Of a stretch of DNA of 64,000 nt, positions 1 to 10,588 are shown piece after piece. The notes under the pieces are model-generated. The model was not told where the DNA came from. It worked only from the letters and a program-made list of their open reading frames with translations, and made no database searches. Within the stretch, counting starts at the first letter, position 1, and each line of letters opens with the position of its first letter. The position numbers were made by a program, and so were the translations under genes. Source of the DNA: Armillaria gallica (taxonomy: Eukaryota > Basidiomycota > Agaricomycetes > Agaricales > Physalacriaceae); assembly GCA_037576215.1 (NCBI GenBank), contig JBANDB010000004.1, positions 4,588,001 to 4,652,000 on the forward strand, read 5' to 3'.

Positions 1-2922
1 CAGCCAGCAGTCTCTTCAACTCCTCGAATGTGTCCTGTTGTGCTTTTCCCCACTTCCACGGATCATTTCCTGTCAGCTGGGTCATAGGTTTGACGACCTT
101 GCTGTATCCTTTGATGAAATGTCTGTAGAAGTTGGTAAAGCCTAAGAACGACTGGAGTTGAACTTTCTTGGCTGGCACAGGCCACTCCGCTATTCCTGCG
201 ATCTTGACTGGGTCCATCTGGATGCTTCCTTCACTGATGATGACTCTGAGGTATTCTGTTTCCAAGGTTTCGAACTTGCATTTCTCTGCTTTAAGGAATA
301 GCTTGTTCTTTCGGAGAAGCCTTAGAACCTTGCGTGTGATGCGACAATGTTCCTCTTTGGTTTTGGACATGATTAGGATATCATCGAGATAGACGGTGAC
401 GGCTCCTGATGCAATGAGATCTTTGAAGATGTCATTCATCATCCATTGGAAGGTGGCAGGTGAATTGGTGAGCCCAAAGAACATAACCATGGGTTCGAAC
501 AACCCTCGATTAGTTCTGAATGCTGCCTTCCATTCATCCCCGCTCTTGATCCGTACATTATTGTATCCCCATCATACGTCGAGCTTGGAAAAGTATTTGG
601 CACCTCATAGTTTATCCATCAGCTCCGAGATGAGCAGAAGCAGGTATCAATTCTTGATTGTCATCTCGTTAAGCTTACGATAATCTTGTACTGGTCGCAG
701 CTTGCCATCCTTTTTCTTGACAAAGAAGAAAGGTGAAGCCATGGGCGACTTAGAGGGCCGTATCCATCCACTCGAGAGGTTCTTGTCCAGAAACTTGTCG
801 AGTTCTGCTTGTTCATTCTGGTTAAGAGGGTAGACCTTGCAATCTAAATTGGTGCTTGCATTTGGAGTGAGTTCAATGGTGTGGTCCCATGTCTTTGGCT
901 CGGGAAGTTCATCGAAACTATCTTTGTCAAATAGATTGTTGAAATCCCGACACCACTCTGGGACCATTTCTTCGAATGTCTGGGTCTTCTTGTCTGCATT
1001 GGCTGTGGTGGCCAAGTCATTGGCGTGATGCATGCGTATGAGAATGGCCCGTGTGAAATCTATTGCAAGAATGGTATCTCCCTCTTCCAGTTCTTCATCC
1101 CATTTGTCATCAGGGTCTGCATTGGGTAGTACGAATGGGTTCTTGTGGCATTTGCACCTTGCAAATGTTAACCCTCCTGTCTTCCAATTGATGATCGGAT
1201 TATGCTGGGCTAACCAATTGTGACCGAGGAAGATCTGTTTGTCACCGAGATCTGTTATGGCTAGATCTATTCGTTCCAAATGATCTCCGATTTTGAGTTT
1301 GATCTTGGTGTATTTGGTAATTGATCCTCCTTGATTCTTGGTTCTGTCGGCATTATAGACCAGGATTGGTGCTGTGGTTGCTTGAGTCGGGATGTTGTAC
1401 TGTTCGACAAACTTTTGGTTGATGGCACTACTGGTGCATCCGCTGTCTACCAACACAGCCGTGGAGATTTTGGCAAGGGTTCCTGGTGTTCTGATTTCGA
1501 CGGGGATAACCAGGTCCTTCCCTTTCTCACTTAGTGCACTGATATATCGCTTTGGCTCTCGTAGCTCTTCAAGCCACCAAAGCACATTGATTTGCTTCAT
1601 CCCCCTCATTGCTTTGATCATTGAGTCGACGACTTCTTCTGTGTGTGCTTTGTGAATCCAATTCTTTAGGATCGCCTTAGCCTCCGACTCTGTACGCACT
1701 TCTATTATTCTGCATAGAGTCCACTCAGCTCCAAATGGTTTAAGCCATTCATTATAAGTCTCTCTGCTGGTATAAGTGCACGAGAGTTGTGGGGCCTCTT
1801 TAACCTTTGCGTCGACCTGTCTGGGCTCGACTACCGTTGGTGAGGTCACTGCAGTTTCTAAAGGGGGTATTAATTTAGCGTTCTTGTTCATCATGAAACT
1901 GGTAATGTCCTCATCATCAGGTACTTCAGTGAAAGTTACTTGATGCCCCCTTTTCACTGCCTGGGTGCTAGCAGCTTCCTTCCCTGCAGCTTTCTGGTCA
2001 GTCATGGAACAGGAGATGCTTTCTGTGAAGGCACCGCCTCGTAAAGAGGCAGTAGATTGGGCTGGCACCGCTGAACGATGATTGCCTTCGCTTCTTACCG
2101 TTGCACAGCAGTCGCCTTCACCTGGTTCCTTCGAGCCTGGGTTACTAGTCAGGTCCCTTGTTTCATTCGGCTTTCCCCCTTCATCAAGTCACCCTTCATC
2201 ACGACAGGCATTGGCAACTAGTCGGGGGCCCTTACTCGACTCCGGTTTGTCCTTGGTCTTCAGGACCGAGGGCAAATAGACCCTTGTCCTCACGTCTATC
2301 TTCTGTAATTCGGTGTCAACATTGTCATCCTCAATGTTCACCAAAGCCCTATCATTCTGGGATTTAAACTTTGGTATCCATACAGTGATCTCTTTTACCA
2401 GAGGAGGTTTTGCCGAAGCTATTCCCTCGTAACTCCCTGCAAGGCAGAGACTCCGTAGAGCTGCTTGGTCAGGGGGGGTGCTATGCACTTGTTCCCCTGC
2501 CCCATCCGGTTGTGCATTCATCACTGCAGTGGTTCCCAAAGGGAAGTGCCTCAACTGGTGCCCCGCCGTTATGATGGGTGTCACTATGGTAGGTGACTTG
2601 TCATTCACTTTCGCCTGTAATAGGTTACTTGTTGAACGTTGAGCCGGTAGTTGGACAACTATGCCGCTCGTTCCGGGGTTCATAATTTGATTCTTGCTTA
2701 GTTTCTGGTCTGGTTGTGAAGTCACAGGTATATTCGAATGTGCGGTGGTTACTACAGGCGGTATATAAGTACAGTGATGAGGCACGATAGGCATACCAGC
2801 TGAAACTAAGTCCTTAGCTGCCGAATAGATTGAATCGTTGTCTACTCGGTGGTTTCTTTTACCTCCTCTACCATTGAGAGGGTTCCTGTATCTGAGTGGT
2901 GGTCCCAGTAAGTGTTGAAGCA
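1..2922 (-). pseudogene. Element 1 pol fragment: linker, protease, reverse transcriptase
   Basis: Pol polyprotein of a Ty3/gypsy element, cut by the window edge. From the N-terminus (high coordinates): a Pro/Thr/Ser-rich linker at about 2189-2922; the conserved peptide AQAVKRGHQVTF near 1940; a retropepsin-type protease with VDSGCTSSAI near 1430-1460; then reverse transcriptase starting with the block DCKVYPLN and [20 protein letters not shown] (about 700-850). Downstream the RT motif YLDDI is readable near 390 and FLGFTNFYR near 130-150. An in-frame stop at about 2187 and others below 646 break the frame. Pol is in the -1 frame relative to gag and overlaps it (open to 3139). Family assignment is firm. 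Function is lost. Confidence 0.85.
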
Positions 2923-4404
2923 TCATAATGCTTCTGCTCGGGTTTTTGGCGCATTGGGGCAGTCGTGCTTGAAGTGGCCCTTCTTGCCACATCGGAAGCA
3001 TACTGATGCTGCCCTGGCTGCGTCGACATCCATCGGCGCGCCGCGCCCTCCGTAAGTTGTCCCTGTAGCCATCATTGTTGTTGGTACGGGAGCTGCTGTT
3101 TGACCACCCTTGGCAGGCATGGTCATCTTCTGTGATCACGATGGTATCACTATCGTTCCTTCTGCCTGTTTGAGGTGCCAGTTGTAATCGATTCAGAGCA
3201 GGCGTGCCTTCCAGCCTTTGTAGTCAGTTGGCACTTACTTGTCAGCCAAGTATATAGTATTTTTACTTGACTGGCGGGCAGCCTTTTTGATCTGATGGAG
3301 CATTACCTGGTCGTTATTGCATACTCCGGCATGGTAGGCTAGCTCTTCGAAGAGCTGGAAGAATTTGTCGCCATCTTTGTGTTCCGATTGTTTAAGCTTT
3401 TCCCACTGTGCATATTTCAGTTGCACATCAGCATCCTTCCAGAATCTCTTGTTGAGCTCCGACTTAAAGTTTTCATAAGTCGGATACTGCTGCTCGCCGT
3501 CCGGCATCTTTCCTATGATCTGCACGCACAGCTGCCACCATTTCTTGGTGTCGTCTGCAAGTCAAGAGATGCAAAAGATGACCTTATGAGGGTGGTGTCG
3601 GAAGTGTCAATTGAACACATCAAAGTGCAGTTCGCACTTTAGGAAAAAGCAGGCGATGTCATTAGAATCCCCTTTGAAATTGTTGACTTCTTTCAAGATT
3701 TTTGATTTGAAGTCGTCATAGAGGGCAACAGCTCCGTCAACTAGCTGCCAGGGTACTGGTGGATCTGGTATCGGTGGTGGCGCCGGGAAGCATGGGAATA
3801 TGACCCTTTGCGGTGCAGCGGGAGGCTGTGGCTGTGCGGATTGTCTGCCACTGCTGCCTGGTGGGGCGCCTGCCCCGTGACCGCCACTGGCAAATGGTAC
3901 TGGGTAGAATGGTAGGTACCCTTGCTATTGCATTCCTGGTGGTGCCTGTCCCCTGATGTAGGAGAAGGCTGGTACTGGTGCCTGATGGAGCAGTACCAGT
4001 GGCTCATCTGGCATTGGTTCCTGTATCTCGATCTCCTGTGTGGCTTCTTCGTAAGGGGGAAACTCCTCCATTACAGCATCCAGGTGTATTTCGTTCCATA
4101 AGAGGCGAGCGTTCCGCTCCGCCTCATACTGTAAGATTTCATCTGGTGGGAAACCTCTCTGTCTCTTCATAAAATATTCGTTTCCAGCTTGGGTTTCTCC
4201 CCAAACCAGAGAGAATGGTAATTCAAAAGCAAAATAATTAAAAATGTCCTGAAAATCTGCTTGCCTTAATAAGGCAGGAATGGGAATCGTAGGGTCATCG
4301 TCTGTTTCATTATAAAAGTTGATGGCGTCAGTTAGTGTCATCACGACTGGGATCGGGCATGTGCTCGTGCGTCGGCTTGGGGGACAACTGGGTAATCCCG
4401 TCAA
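2923..4404 (-). pseudogene. Element 1 gag (nucleocapsid and capsid), broken
   Basis: Gag structural protein that would coat the element RNA. Reading from 4404 (or the internal ATG at 4341, MTLTDAINFYNETDDDP) the frame runs through a Gln/Pro-rich stretch and a retrotransposon-gag type core (FWKDADVQLKYAQWEKL and EELAYHAGVCNNDQVM, about 3300-3480). It ends with a single zinc knuckle, CFRCGKKGHFKHDC, near 2960-3000. At least four stops interrupt it, near 3922, 3600, 3232 and 3140. It lies between the membrane ORF and pol, and its 3' end overlaps the -1 pol frame. It is less similar to the gag proteins of elements 2-4 than those are to one another. Confidence 0.8.
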
Positions 4405-4513
4405 TCAAGTAGGTTGTGGGGAAAGGGGTGGGGGGATGGGGTGGCTGGACTGTGATCGTTCCATCGCTTGACTCGACAGGGGTCTGGACTTCAGGCTGTG
4501 GCTGCTCTTGGAG

Positions 4514-5278
4514 TCACTGGGTGAGTCGCTCCCATGCGGTGGCTCGGGGAGAACAGTGTGGGGACCTGACATTTCGCCAACTGGAGCGTCTTGGTGGGGA
4601 TAGGTAGTTTGAGGGGCTGGCAACGGGTTCCTCGATTGTTTGTACAGGCTTGGGTGTGAGCTCGCGATTTTGTACAGGCTGGTCCCACTGGAAGTAGGCA
4701 CTGTAGGGGATGGTGACATTATCCCAGAACTCCTCTGAAGTGATACCGGCTGCGGGTGGTGGAGTAGGGTTCCTGTTATCCCAAGTGTCATAATCGGTGG
4801 CTAGGGTGACAGGTCTAATGTTGCAGCCCATGTCGAATCCCCCGACACAGGTGGCAAATTGGGCATACATGCCGAGTGAGGGAGTTTGAGGGACGTACGG
4901 GATATACTTGGGAGAGGGAGGTGCAGTGGTGATGGTGATGACAGGGGTACAGTTTCTGGGAGGGGTAGAAGTCCTTCTCTCTGGGATGACGGGAGGAGGC
5001 AACTCAGAAACGTCCTCCTCTTCTTCGTCGACTCCTGCTCTAGTGAGCTCATTGATTGGGATCGGGTGCCGTGGTATGGGTGCGAAGAGTTGGGGTGGCT
5101 GCTGCTTGAGTGGGATGCCATTGGTATTATCTGTAATGACTGAGGGGGTGGTATGGGGTGCCTCTACTCATTGCCATGGTCTGTAATGAAACCTGATCAC
5201 AAGGAGGAGAGCAATGGAAAGGAAAGTGGCACTTGGTATTCCTAGTGAGATGGCTATGATACAGGTGTCGTCTTCCAT
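4514..5278 (-). pseudogene. Element 1 pre-gag membrane ORF
   Basis: An ORF between the 5' LTR and gag. It starts at an ATG only about 30 bases inside the PBS. The N-terminus begins MEDDTCII and then has a hydrophobic run of about 20 residues (LGIPSATFLSIALLLVI), followed by a basic residue and a long Pro/Thr-rich, acidic tail (EEEEDVSELPPPVIPERRTS). One TGA stop occurs just after the hydrophobic run (about 5171); otherwise the frame stays open to 4514. By position and layout it corresponds to the ORF starting MTPDLT in elements 2-4, though the sequences are hardly alike. The predicted product is a single-pass membrane-anchored protein. Function is unknown and no known domain was recognised. 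Confidence 0.6.
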
Positions 5279-5307
5279 GGGTGTATCTGGACGAGAAGGT
5301 TAGAAAA

Positions 5308-5320
5308 AGCTTTGAGCTAA
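5308..5320 (-). promoter_or_regulatory. Element 1 self-priming primer-binding site
   Basis: On the minus strand this reads TTAGCTCAAAGCT, one base inside the LTR border at 5322. It is the exact reverse complement of AGCTTTGAGCTAA in the same LTR (about 5464-5476), which lies about 35 bases downstream of the TATA box, where the transcript should start. This is the arrangement known for the Tf1/sushi group, whose RNA 5' end folds back to prime minus-strand DNA. No tRNA complement is needed. Confidence 0.75.
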
Positions 5321-5321
5321 A

Positions 5322-5520
5322 TGTAAGACCCGAACTCCAATCAAGGGTAAATAGTTGGCTGTATCGCGTTCGTACAGTCACCGACCAGTCCTTTGATGAT
5401 TGGCAATCAAGACTAACTGAATAGTGCTTAGCGAGAAGGAATGTGTTTTGGTATGAATAAATGTTAGCTCAAAGCTAGGGAATATACAGCTTTGAGTACA
5501 CTACTTATATACTAAGGATA
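5322..5520 (-). repeat. Element 1 partial 5' LTR (R-U5 and part of U3)
   Basis: Begins TGTAAGACCCGAACT on the plus strand and stays similar to the reverse complement of the solo LTR at 59587-60010 for about 195 bases, including the AGCTTTGAGCTAA start site and a TATATAAG box (about 5502-5509). Beyond about 5517 the similarity stops, so the distal U3 with its GATA repeats is missing or replaced. Confidence 0.8.
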
Positions 5521-5846
5521 GTAATACTCCACACTTTTGTTGATTTTTCCTGGTACCATTTCTTTATCTTTAGGCTCTGAAATTTAACTGTAGATGCAAT
5601 ATACAATGATTAATGGGCTGCTAAAGTTGTGGAAAACAAAGCATCCTGTGTAGCATGATACTTGAGAAAAAGCGTTTTTCCTGCCAAATGTTATCTGCCA
5701 TGCCCCTATGTTATGTGCTATCAGTCTGATATTTCTGAGTTAGCATGGCACACTGCGACGACCAAGGGGGAGGCACAGCTAAAATCTGGCACATAGGGTA
5801 GGGGGGGAGGAGGGAGGGGTCTGAGGCTTAAATGCGAAAGTGACAT
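5521..5846. other. Intervening DNA between elements 1 and 2
   Basis: No ORF or recognised repeat was found here. It holds an A/T-rich segment and a purine-rich G run (about 5790-5820). It ends with GACAT (5842-5846), the left target duplication of element 2. Some of it could be diverged U3 of element 1. Confidence 0.4.
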
Positions 5847-6186
5847 TGTTACAATTTATTCATTTTTTCACTTATCTTATCTCACCCTGGCACCTCAGCA
5901 GACCACACGGTTGCAAATGGACTTCTTGACAGATATCGTATGACTTTCATGTTTATTAAGCTATTCATAGAACTAGACAATTTGTATATAAGCAGTATAG
6001 CTCTCAGCCATGTACTCTAGCTTCAAGCTAAGTTTAATCTTATGGACTTCACTCTATGCACTCGCTGAGGGTCTAAGCATTATACCGCCTTGCTGTAGCA
6101 AACATCACGGTTCCATCGTCCTGCCCAAAGTGAGAGGCAGTGCTCATTGGATGCCTTATTTGTTATTCCCAAGTCTGTCCATAACA
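5847..6186 (+). repeat. Element 2 5' LTR (promoter copy)
   Basis: Starts TGTTAC and ends ATAACA. U3 opens with a tandem CTTATCTTATC (about 5871-5881), which reads as GATAAGATAAG on the other strand. A TATATAAG box sits at 5985-5992. The sequence AGCTTCAAGCTAA begins 34 bases further at 6019, and its complementarity to the PBS marks it as the likely RNA 5' end. Confidence 0.92.
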
Positions 6187-6187
6187 A

Positions 6188-6200
6188 TTAGCTTGAAGCT
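6188..6200 (+). promoter_or_regulatory. Element 2 self-priming primer-binding site
   Basis: TTAGCTTGAAGCT, one base past the LTR. It is the perfect 13-base reverse complement of AGCTTCAAGCTAA at 6019-6031 within the LTR. In element 1 the two central bases differ on both partners, so pairing is kept. Confidence 0.8.
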
Positions 6201-6250
6201 TTTTTAAAACACTCTCTTTCATGCAAGTCACAAAGATAGTGCCCCTCTCG

Positions 6251-7310
6251 ATGACTCCCGACTTGACCAACGAACAAACCATCACACTAAGCTCTGCCAT
6301 TGTTGGGGCCACCTTCCTCTGCCTTTGCACAGCAGCACTCGTCCTTGTATATGCAGAACAGATAAGGGGCTTCCTCCACCAATGAGGAGTCCTCATAGTA
6401 TCACCTCCAACCCCCATCCTGACCCACTATGTTGAACTCCCCCAGCTTGACCCTGCAACCATCAGGCCAGGGCTTAGGGCTCAGAACGTGACCACCAGGA
6501 ACCGGCGAAGGGACACGACAACTGTCTACTTCAAATCCAACCAGGAGTTCTTTGAGAGTAGAGAGGAATCCTGACCAGTGCCTACAGCAACCACAAGTGC
6601 TGCCTCCATGACAGAACTACATGTACTATGGCCTGAGAACTCCAATGCTGACCCTCCACCCTATACCCCAAGGGGCAGAGGAATAGCAAGGGGAAGACTC
6701 TGAAGAATCCTCCCTCTCCCCAATCGACCCATACAGGTATGAGAACCTGTCGGAAACGCCCGCTGGCCCATTGAATTGGATAGTGACCCCGATATTCCGA
6801 TCATCACCATTGAGGACAGAAGAATTTCACATGCCCCTGACATCCCCCAAAACGTCACCCCCGAATCCATCCAAGTTGGCACCCCACAGGAACCACCCCC
6901 ATGAAACGACGACAACCCACTCAATCCCCACAGCAGGGATTACCAGTGGCCTGCTCTTTCAAACACCAATATCAGGATCCTGGGACCCACGCAAAGCGAG
7001 GCCTGGGAATTACGATGGCAGGATCTTGCCCAATGCGGTGGAGATCGACTATTCGAGAGGGAGAGCATGGACTACTACCTTGCCACTGATCAAGAGGATC
7101 CGCTTCCTCGGTACAGACGAGACTGCGTTATTGACACCCGAATATTCGTCCCTTTGAGCTCCCCAGAGGCTTTCACTATGATCAGGCTATGTTCGGCACC
7201 ACCTTCTTCCCCTCGACCAACCTGGAGGAGATACCCAACTTTGACATTGGACCCCTCCCCAACTCACTGCCCATATGAAACCCTAGGCGACAGGACTACC
7301 GAAGGAGGAT
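6251..7310 (+). pseudogene. Element 2 pre-gag membrane ORF (ORF1)
   Basis: Begins at an ATG 64 bases after the LTR with MTPDLTNEQTITL, followed by a hydrophobic segment (AIVGATFLCLCTAALVLVYA) and then EQIRGFLHQ. The tail is Pro-rich (PPPYTPRGRG). The start MTPDLT and the hydrophobic segment are conserved in elements 3 and 4. Several stops, for example after FLHQ (about 6384) and near 6571 and 6703, make it a pseudogene. The likely product was a type III or signal-anchored single-pass protein with a cytosolic proline-rich tail. It precedes gag, which is not where a retroviral env lies. Function is unknown. Confidence 0.6.
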
Positions 7311-7344
7311 GACCAGCAGGATCATAGCGGGAAGCAGGCCAGAG

Positions 7345-8637
7345 ATGGAAGGAATGGATCAGGGGGGATCAGGCAGGGGACCAACAGAGCCGACAGTGGA
7401 GCAGTGCTTCACTCAAATGGAGAGCCAGATAGCACAGATGCATGACAAGAACATAAGGCTCAGAGAGGAGCTTACAGAGGCATGAAAGGAAAAGGGGAAG
7501 CAACCCAACCATGGGTGACAGCCACGACCAGGTCCCCATTGGGACATGTTCTCAGTACCGCAGCCCCTGGGCTATAACGGACCACCGGCAGTTGGCCCAT
7601 TAGGAACATGGGACCCCGACAACCCACCCAAGATGACAGGGGTCAAGCCCATCCTTGTCAAGACCCTGAGACCCTTCAAGGAGGCACATGACGACATTGA
7701 ATGCTTCCTCGGAGATTGCATGACCTACTTCAAGATCTTTCAATGATACTATCAGAGCATGCTGTCCCTGATGATTCCTTTCATTGCCTCTCACCTCAAA
7801 GATGATGCCGAAGACTGGTGGGTCCATCTCCGAGACGACTATTGGTACATTCCCCCCGAACCCAACTTTGACGCCACAGAAGAAGAAATCCAGGACCATG
7901 ATGTGGGTCCGAGATACCAATACCCGGCATGGGACCACTTCGTGGAACTCTTCTGCGACCAGTTCAGGGACCCCGCCATCGAGCTGGTGCATGAAAAATG
8001 AATGGGAGAACTCAAGATGGGGGCAGACCCTGCCCATACCTATTTTCGCAGACTCAAATGTGAGGCCAAGCTGGCCAACTGACTGGATGACGAATTGGAA
8101 AATGGTGTCCTGGTGCAGGCCATCCGAAGAGGAATACCCCCTGGCTACAGGACCATCATTGCCAATATCAGCTTTGGCATCCTGTGGACATACCCTGAGT
8201 GGAAGCGGCGCATCATCCAGATGTATGAGGAGTGACAAAAACAATGGGTCTTCAACCAGACTCAAGGTATCGAGCACTGCCCAGACAAACGCTCTCAGGG
8301 AGGCCAGAAGCCAACTACTGCCACCAGCAGTAAAGAAGCAGCAGGTGGCATGACAGGTTCCTCAGTTCCAAAAGGGGGTGCCCAGGAGAAGGGCCATGAC
8401 TCTGGTGGACAATGGGTGCTGATTACCCAGAAGATGCATGATAGGCAAGGAATCCCAATGGAGATCGACTCAAAGAAGACGAAGCAACATGCAGAAGGAA
8501 GGTGCTTCCATTGCAACGAGAAGGGGCACCTGAGTAGGGACTGCCCCCACAAGGGAGAGAAATGGGAGGTGCACACCCTTGAGGCGGCATCGGAACCACT
8601 CTCCGAGACGACAAAGGTAGAAGAGGTAAAAGAGTAG
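7345..8637 (+). pseudogene. Element 2 gag, broken
   Basis: Gag structural protein. The start MEGMDQGGSGRG is followed by a short coiled-coil-like segment (MESQIAQMHDKNIRLREEL), then the conserved core (RPFKEAHDDIECFLGDCMTY, DWWVHLRDDYWY, QFRDPAIELVHEK). It ends with a zinc knuckle CFHCNEKGHLSRDC near 8503-8545 and the terminal EVKE before TAG. At least five stops interrupt it (for example 7744, 7999, 8080, 8233). It is clearly collinear with the intact gag of element 3. Pol follows in the -1 frame. Confidence 0.85.
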
Positions 8638-8894
8638 GTTGTCCAGGTTCTGATTTGCCTGCGATGACCAAGGACATTACTGGTGCACATTCCCTTCCTG
8701 CTGGACAGTCTCCTACTCATTTTCTATGTACAGACTTTTTTATGACGCATTCGGCTATACCCTGACCCCCAAGTGCAGGGTCAGTTTCTACATATGCGAC
8801 TTTAAAAGAAAAAAATATTGCAGACAATATACAGCCTATGCGCCAAACTTTATCGACTTCTACTATACACCCAGTAACAGAATCAGCCAACCGA

Positions 8895-10584
8895 TGATGA
8901 GCCTAGACTTCCATGGCAATGGCAACACCCAAAACTCGGTGAGAGCTTAGGCAATTAACATAGCAACACAGCAATCAAGGCAATGTGTTTGCGAGTGGTT
9001 CGGTGCACCTCCATGCAGTCAATTCCTCAATAACGCAAGATACACTGCGACTTTTCAGTCAGTGAAGTAGTACTCTTGGTCAAGGAGTACTAATAGACGT
9101 TGGCTGTAAGCCAGGAAGGATCTTGATAAACGAGAAGGGACAGAATCTGGTATAACTTGAATACCAAGAAACCGTGATAGGAACTGCAAAAATGGGTCTA
9201 GAAATCATAGCAATGCTCTAGAAATCGTAGGAATGAGCTAGAAAACGTGGGGAGGGACTAGAAAACGTTGTGATGCTCTAGTAATCATGGGGGAGGGCTA
9301 GAAATCATGTGAAAGGACTGGAAATCATAGCAATGCTCTAGAAATCATAGCAACATGCTAGAAATCGTTGCAATGCTCTAGAAATCGTGGCAATGGACTA
9401 GAAGATGTCGAAATAGCCTAGTAAACGTGGCTTGGGGTGTACCTAATATTGTGAGTCGAAACAATAGCAATAAACATATGGAGACTGCAAGAAACTGGTA
9501 GAAATTGTAGCAACTGAGGTGCTGAGTGGGGTGCTGCGGCAATAGATGCACAGCAACTCCAAACAATGATAAAGATGAGGGTGATCCTATGGAGCTGAAC
9601 TGGGCCTACACAGAGGCAATACTGAACTGGGTGATGAAAATGATGGCGATGTAGAAGGTGAAGGCAATAAAACAATCCTATGTGGTGAAAGTGAAGCAAT
9701 GTTGTGGCATTAAAAGACAAAAGCAAGTTATTGACACAAGATTTCGTGTATTGGTGCAACCAACAATGTTTAAAGAGTAAAGCAAGCGGTGGGGAATAAC
9801 TTGGAGTAACCATAGCTGACTGGTAATGCCATAGCCTCGTCAACTGGGTAAGAACTAGCTCTAAAAATGCGGTTTCTACCTAGTTTTTATACTACAAGTA
9901 TGATTTTATAAATAGAATATTCTTCGGAGCCTTAGTAAGGCTGTAAGTCCTTGGCTTTTGTAATAGCCATAGTAAACATATGGTATCTGTGGTTCTAAAG
10001 TAACAGCAAGTCCTTGACATTGCCATGTATGGATGCGAACCATGTGGTTTTATTGAGCAATGAGCGGATCATGAGGTGCTGTTTAGCTGCGGATTATTGA
10101 GCTGCAGTTGCCGTGCTGAGGTGTATGCATGGGGCAACGATAATTCGAAGTCTTGGCACTGTAACAGCCTTAGTAAATGCAGTCTGTAGTTGCCGTAGCT
10201 GTAATTATCATAGCTGGGAGGGTACTCTTGTCAATCATGTCATTTCATTAAATGATTGATGGGCACATCAACCAGATGCTTCTGAGTGATGTAGCAACCC
10301 TGTTTTAGGATGATTGTCAATCAAAGGTGCCTTGCCATGATGAGATACGGTAATTGTGATGCGAGGCGAGCTAGGAAGGATAACAGAGTGCGTGGGGAGT
10401 GGATATCACAGTTTTAGGACTGGATCTGAATGCTTGTGGCTTATACTGCAAAAATCCATGGTATTATCGAGAGTTGGCAGTGTTATGGAGTGTGTGAGGG
10501 TTATAATGGCGTCGTTTCGAAGGTATTGGGTGATGGATGGCTAAATCCATGAATTCTGAGCGTACAGAGCCTGGAGGCTCATCA
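8895..10584 (-). repeat. 1,690-bp LTR-like repeat, copy A (probable solo LTR)
   Basis: Inserted in the element 2 linker. Termini read TG...CA (TGATGAGCC at left, GGCTCATCA at right), flanked by CCGA on both sides (8891-8894, 10585-10588). Its reverse complement matches copy B at 43543-45232, which has the same length by count. No coding ORF is evident. On the minus strand it contains a TATA-like box, with TATAAAAACTAG near 9880-9891. Removing it restores collinearity with element 4 across the junction. The best reading is a solo LTR of an otherwise unseen family; a non-autonomous element is the alternative. Confidence 0.75.
9195..9430 (+). repeat. Degenerate minisatellite inside copy A
   Basis: About a dozen imperfect copies of a unit close to 18-20 bases with core CTAGAAATCATAGCAATG. 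The corresponding part of copy B (about 44640-44990) does not show this array, so it arose or was lost after the two copies separated. Confidence 0.75.
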
Positions 10585-10588
10585 CCGA

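Larger units (their letters stand above)
1..5520 (-). mobile_element. Element 1: decayed, truncated Ty3/gypsy chromovirus
   Basis: This is a minus-strand LTR retrotransposon. It enters from the left window edge inside the reverse transcriptase domain and ends at the right with a partial 5' LTR (5322 to about 5520). In element order it holds LTR, self-priming PBS, a pre-gag membrane ORF, gag with a CCHC knuckle, a pol linker, protease and reverse transcriptase. RNase H, integrase, chromodomain and the 3' LTR lie outside the window. Its LTR matches the solo LTR at 59587-60010 through R and U5, then loses similarity in U3 near 5517, so U3 is either deleted or replaced. Several in-frame stops show that it is dead. 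No target duplication can be checked. Confidence 0.88.

Noticed and set aside
7600..8277. 225-codon minus-strand frame over element 2 gag
   Set aside because: Antisense shadow of the gag pseudogene; its composition mirrors the gag codons and no domain is visible.
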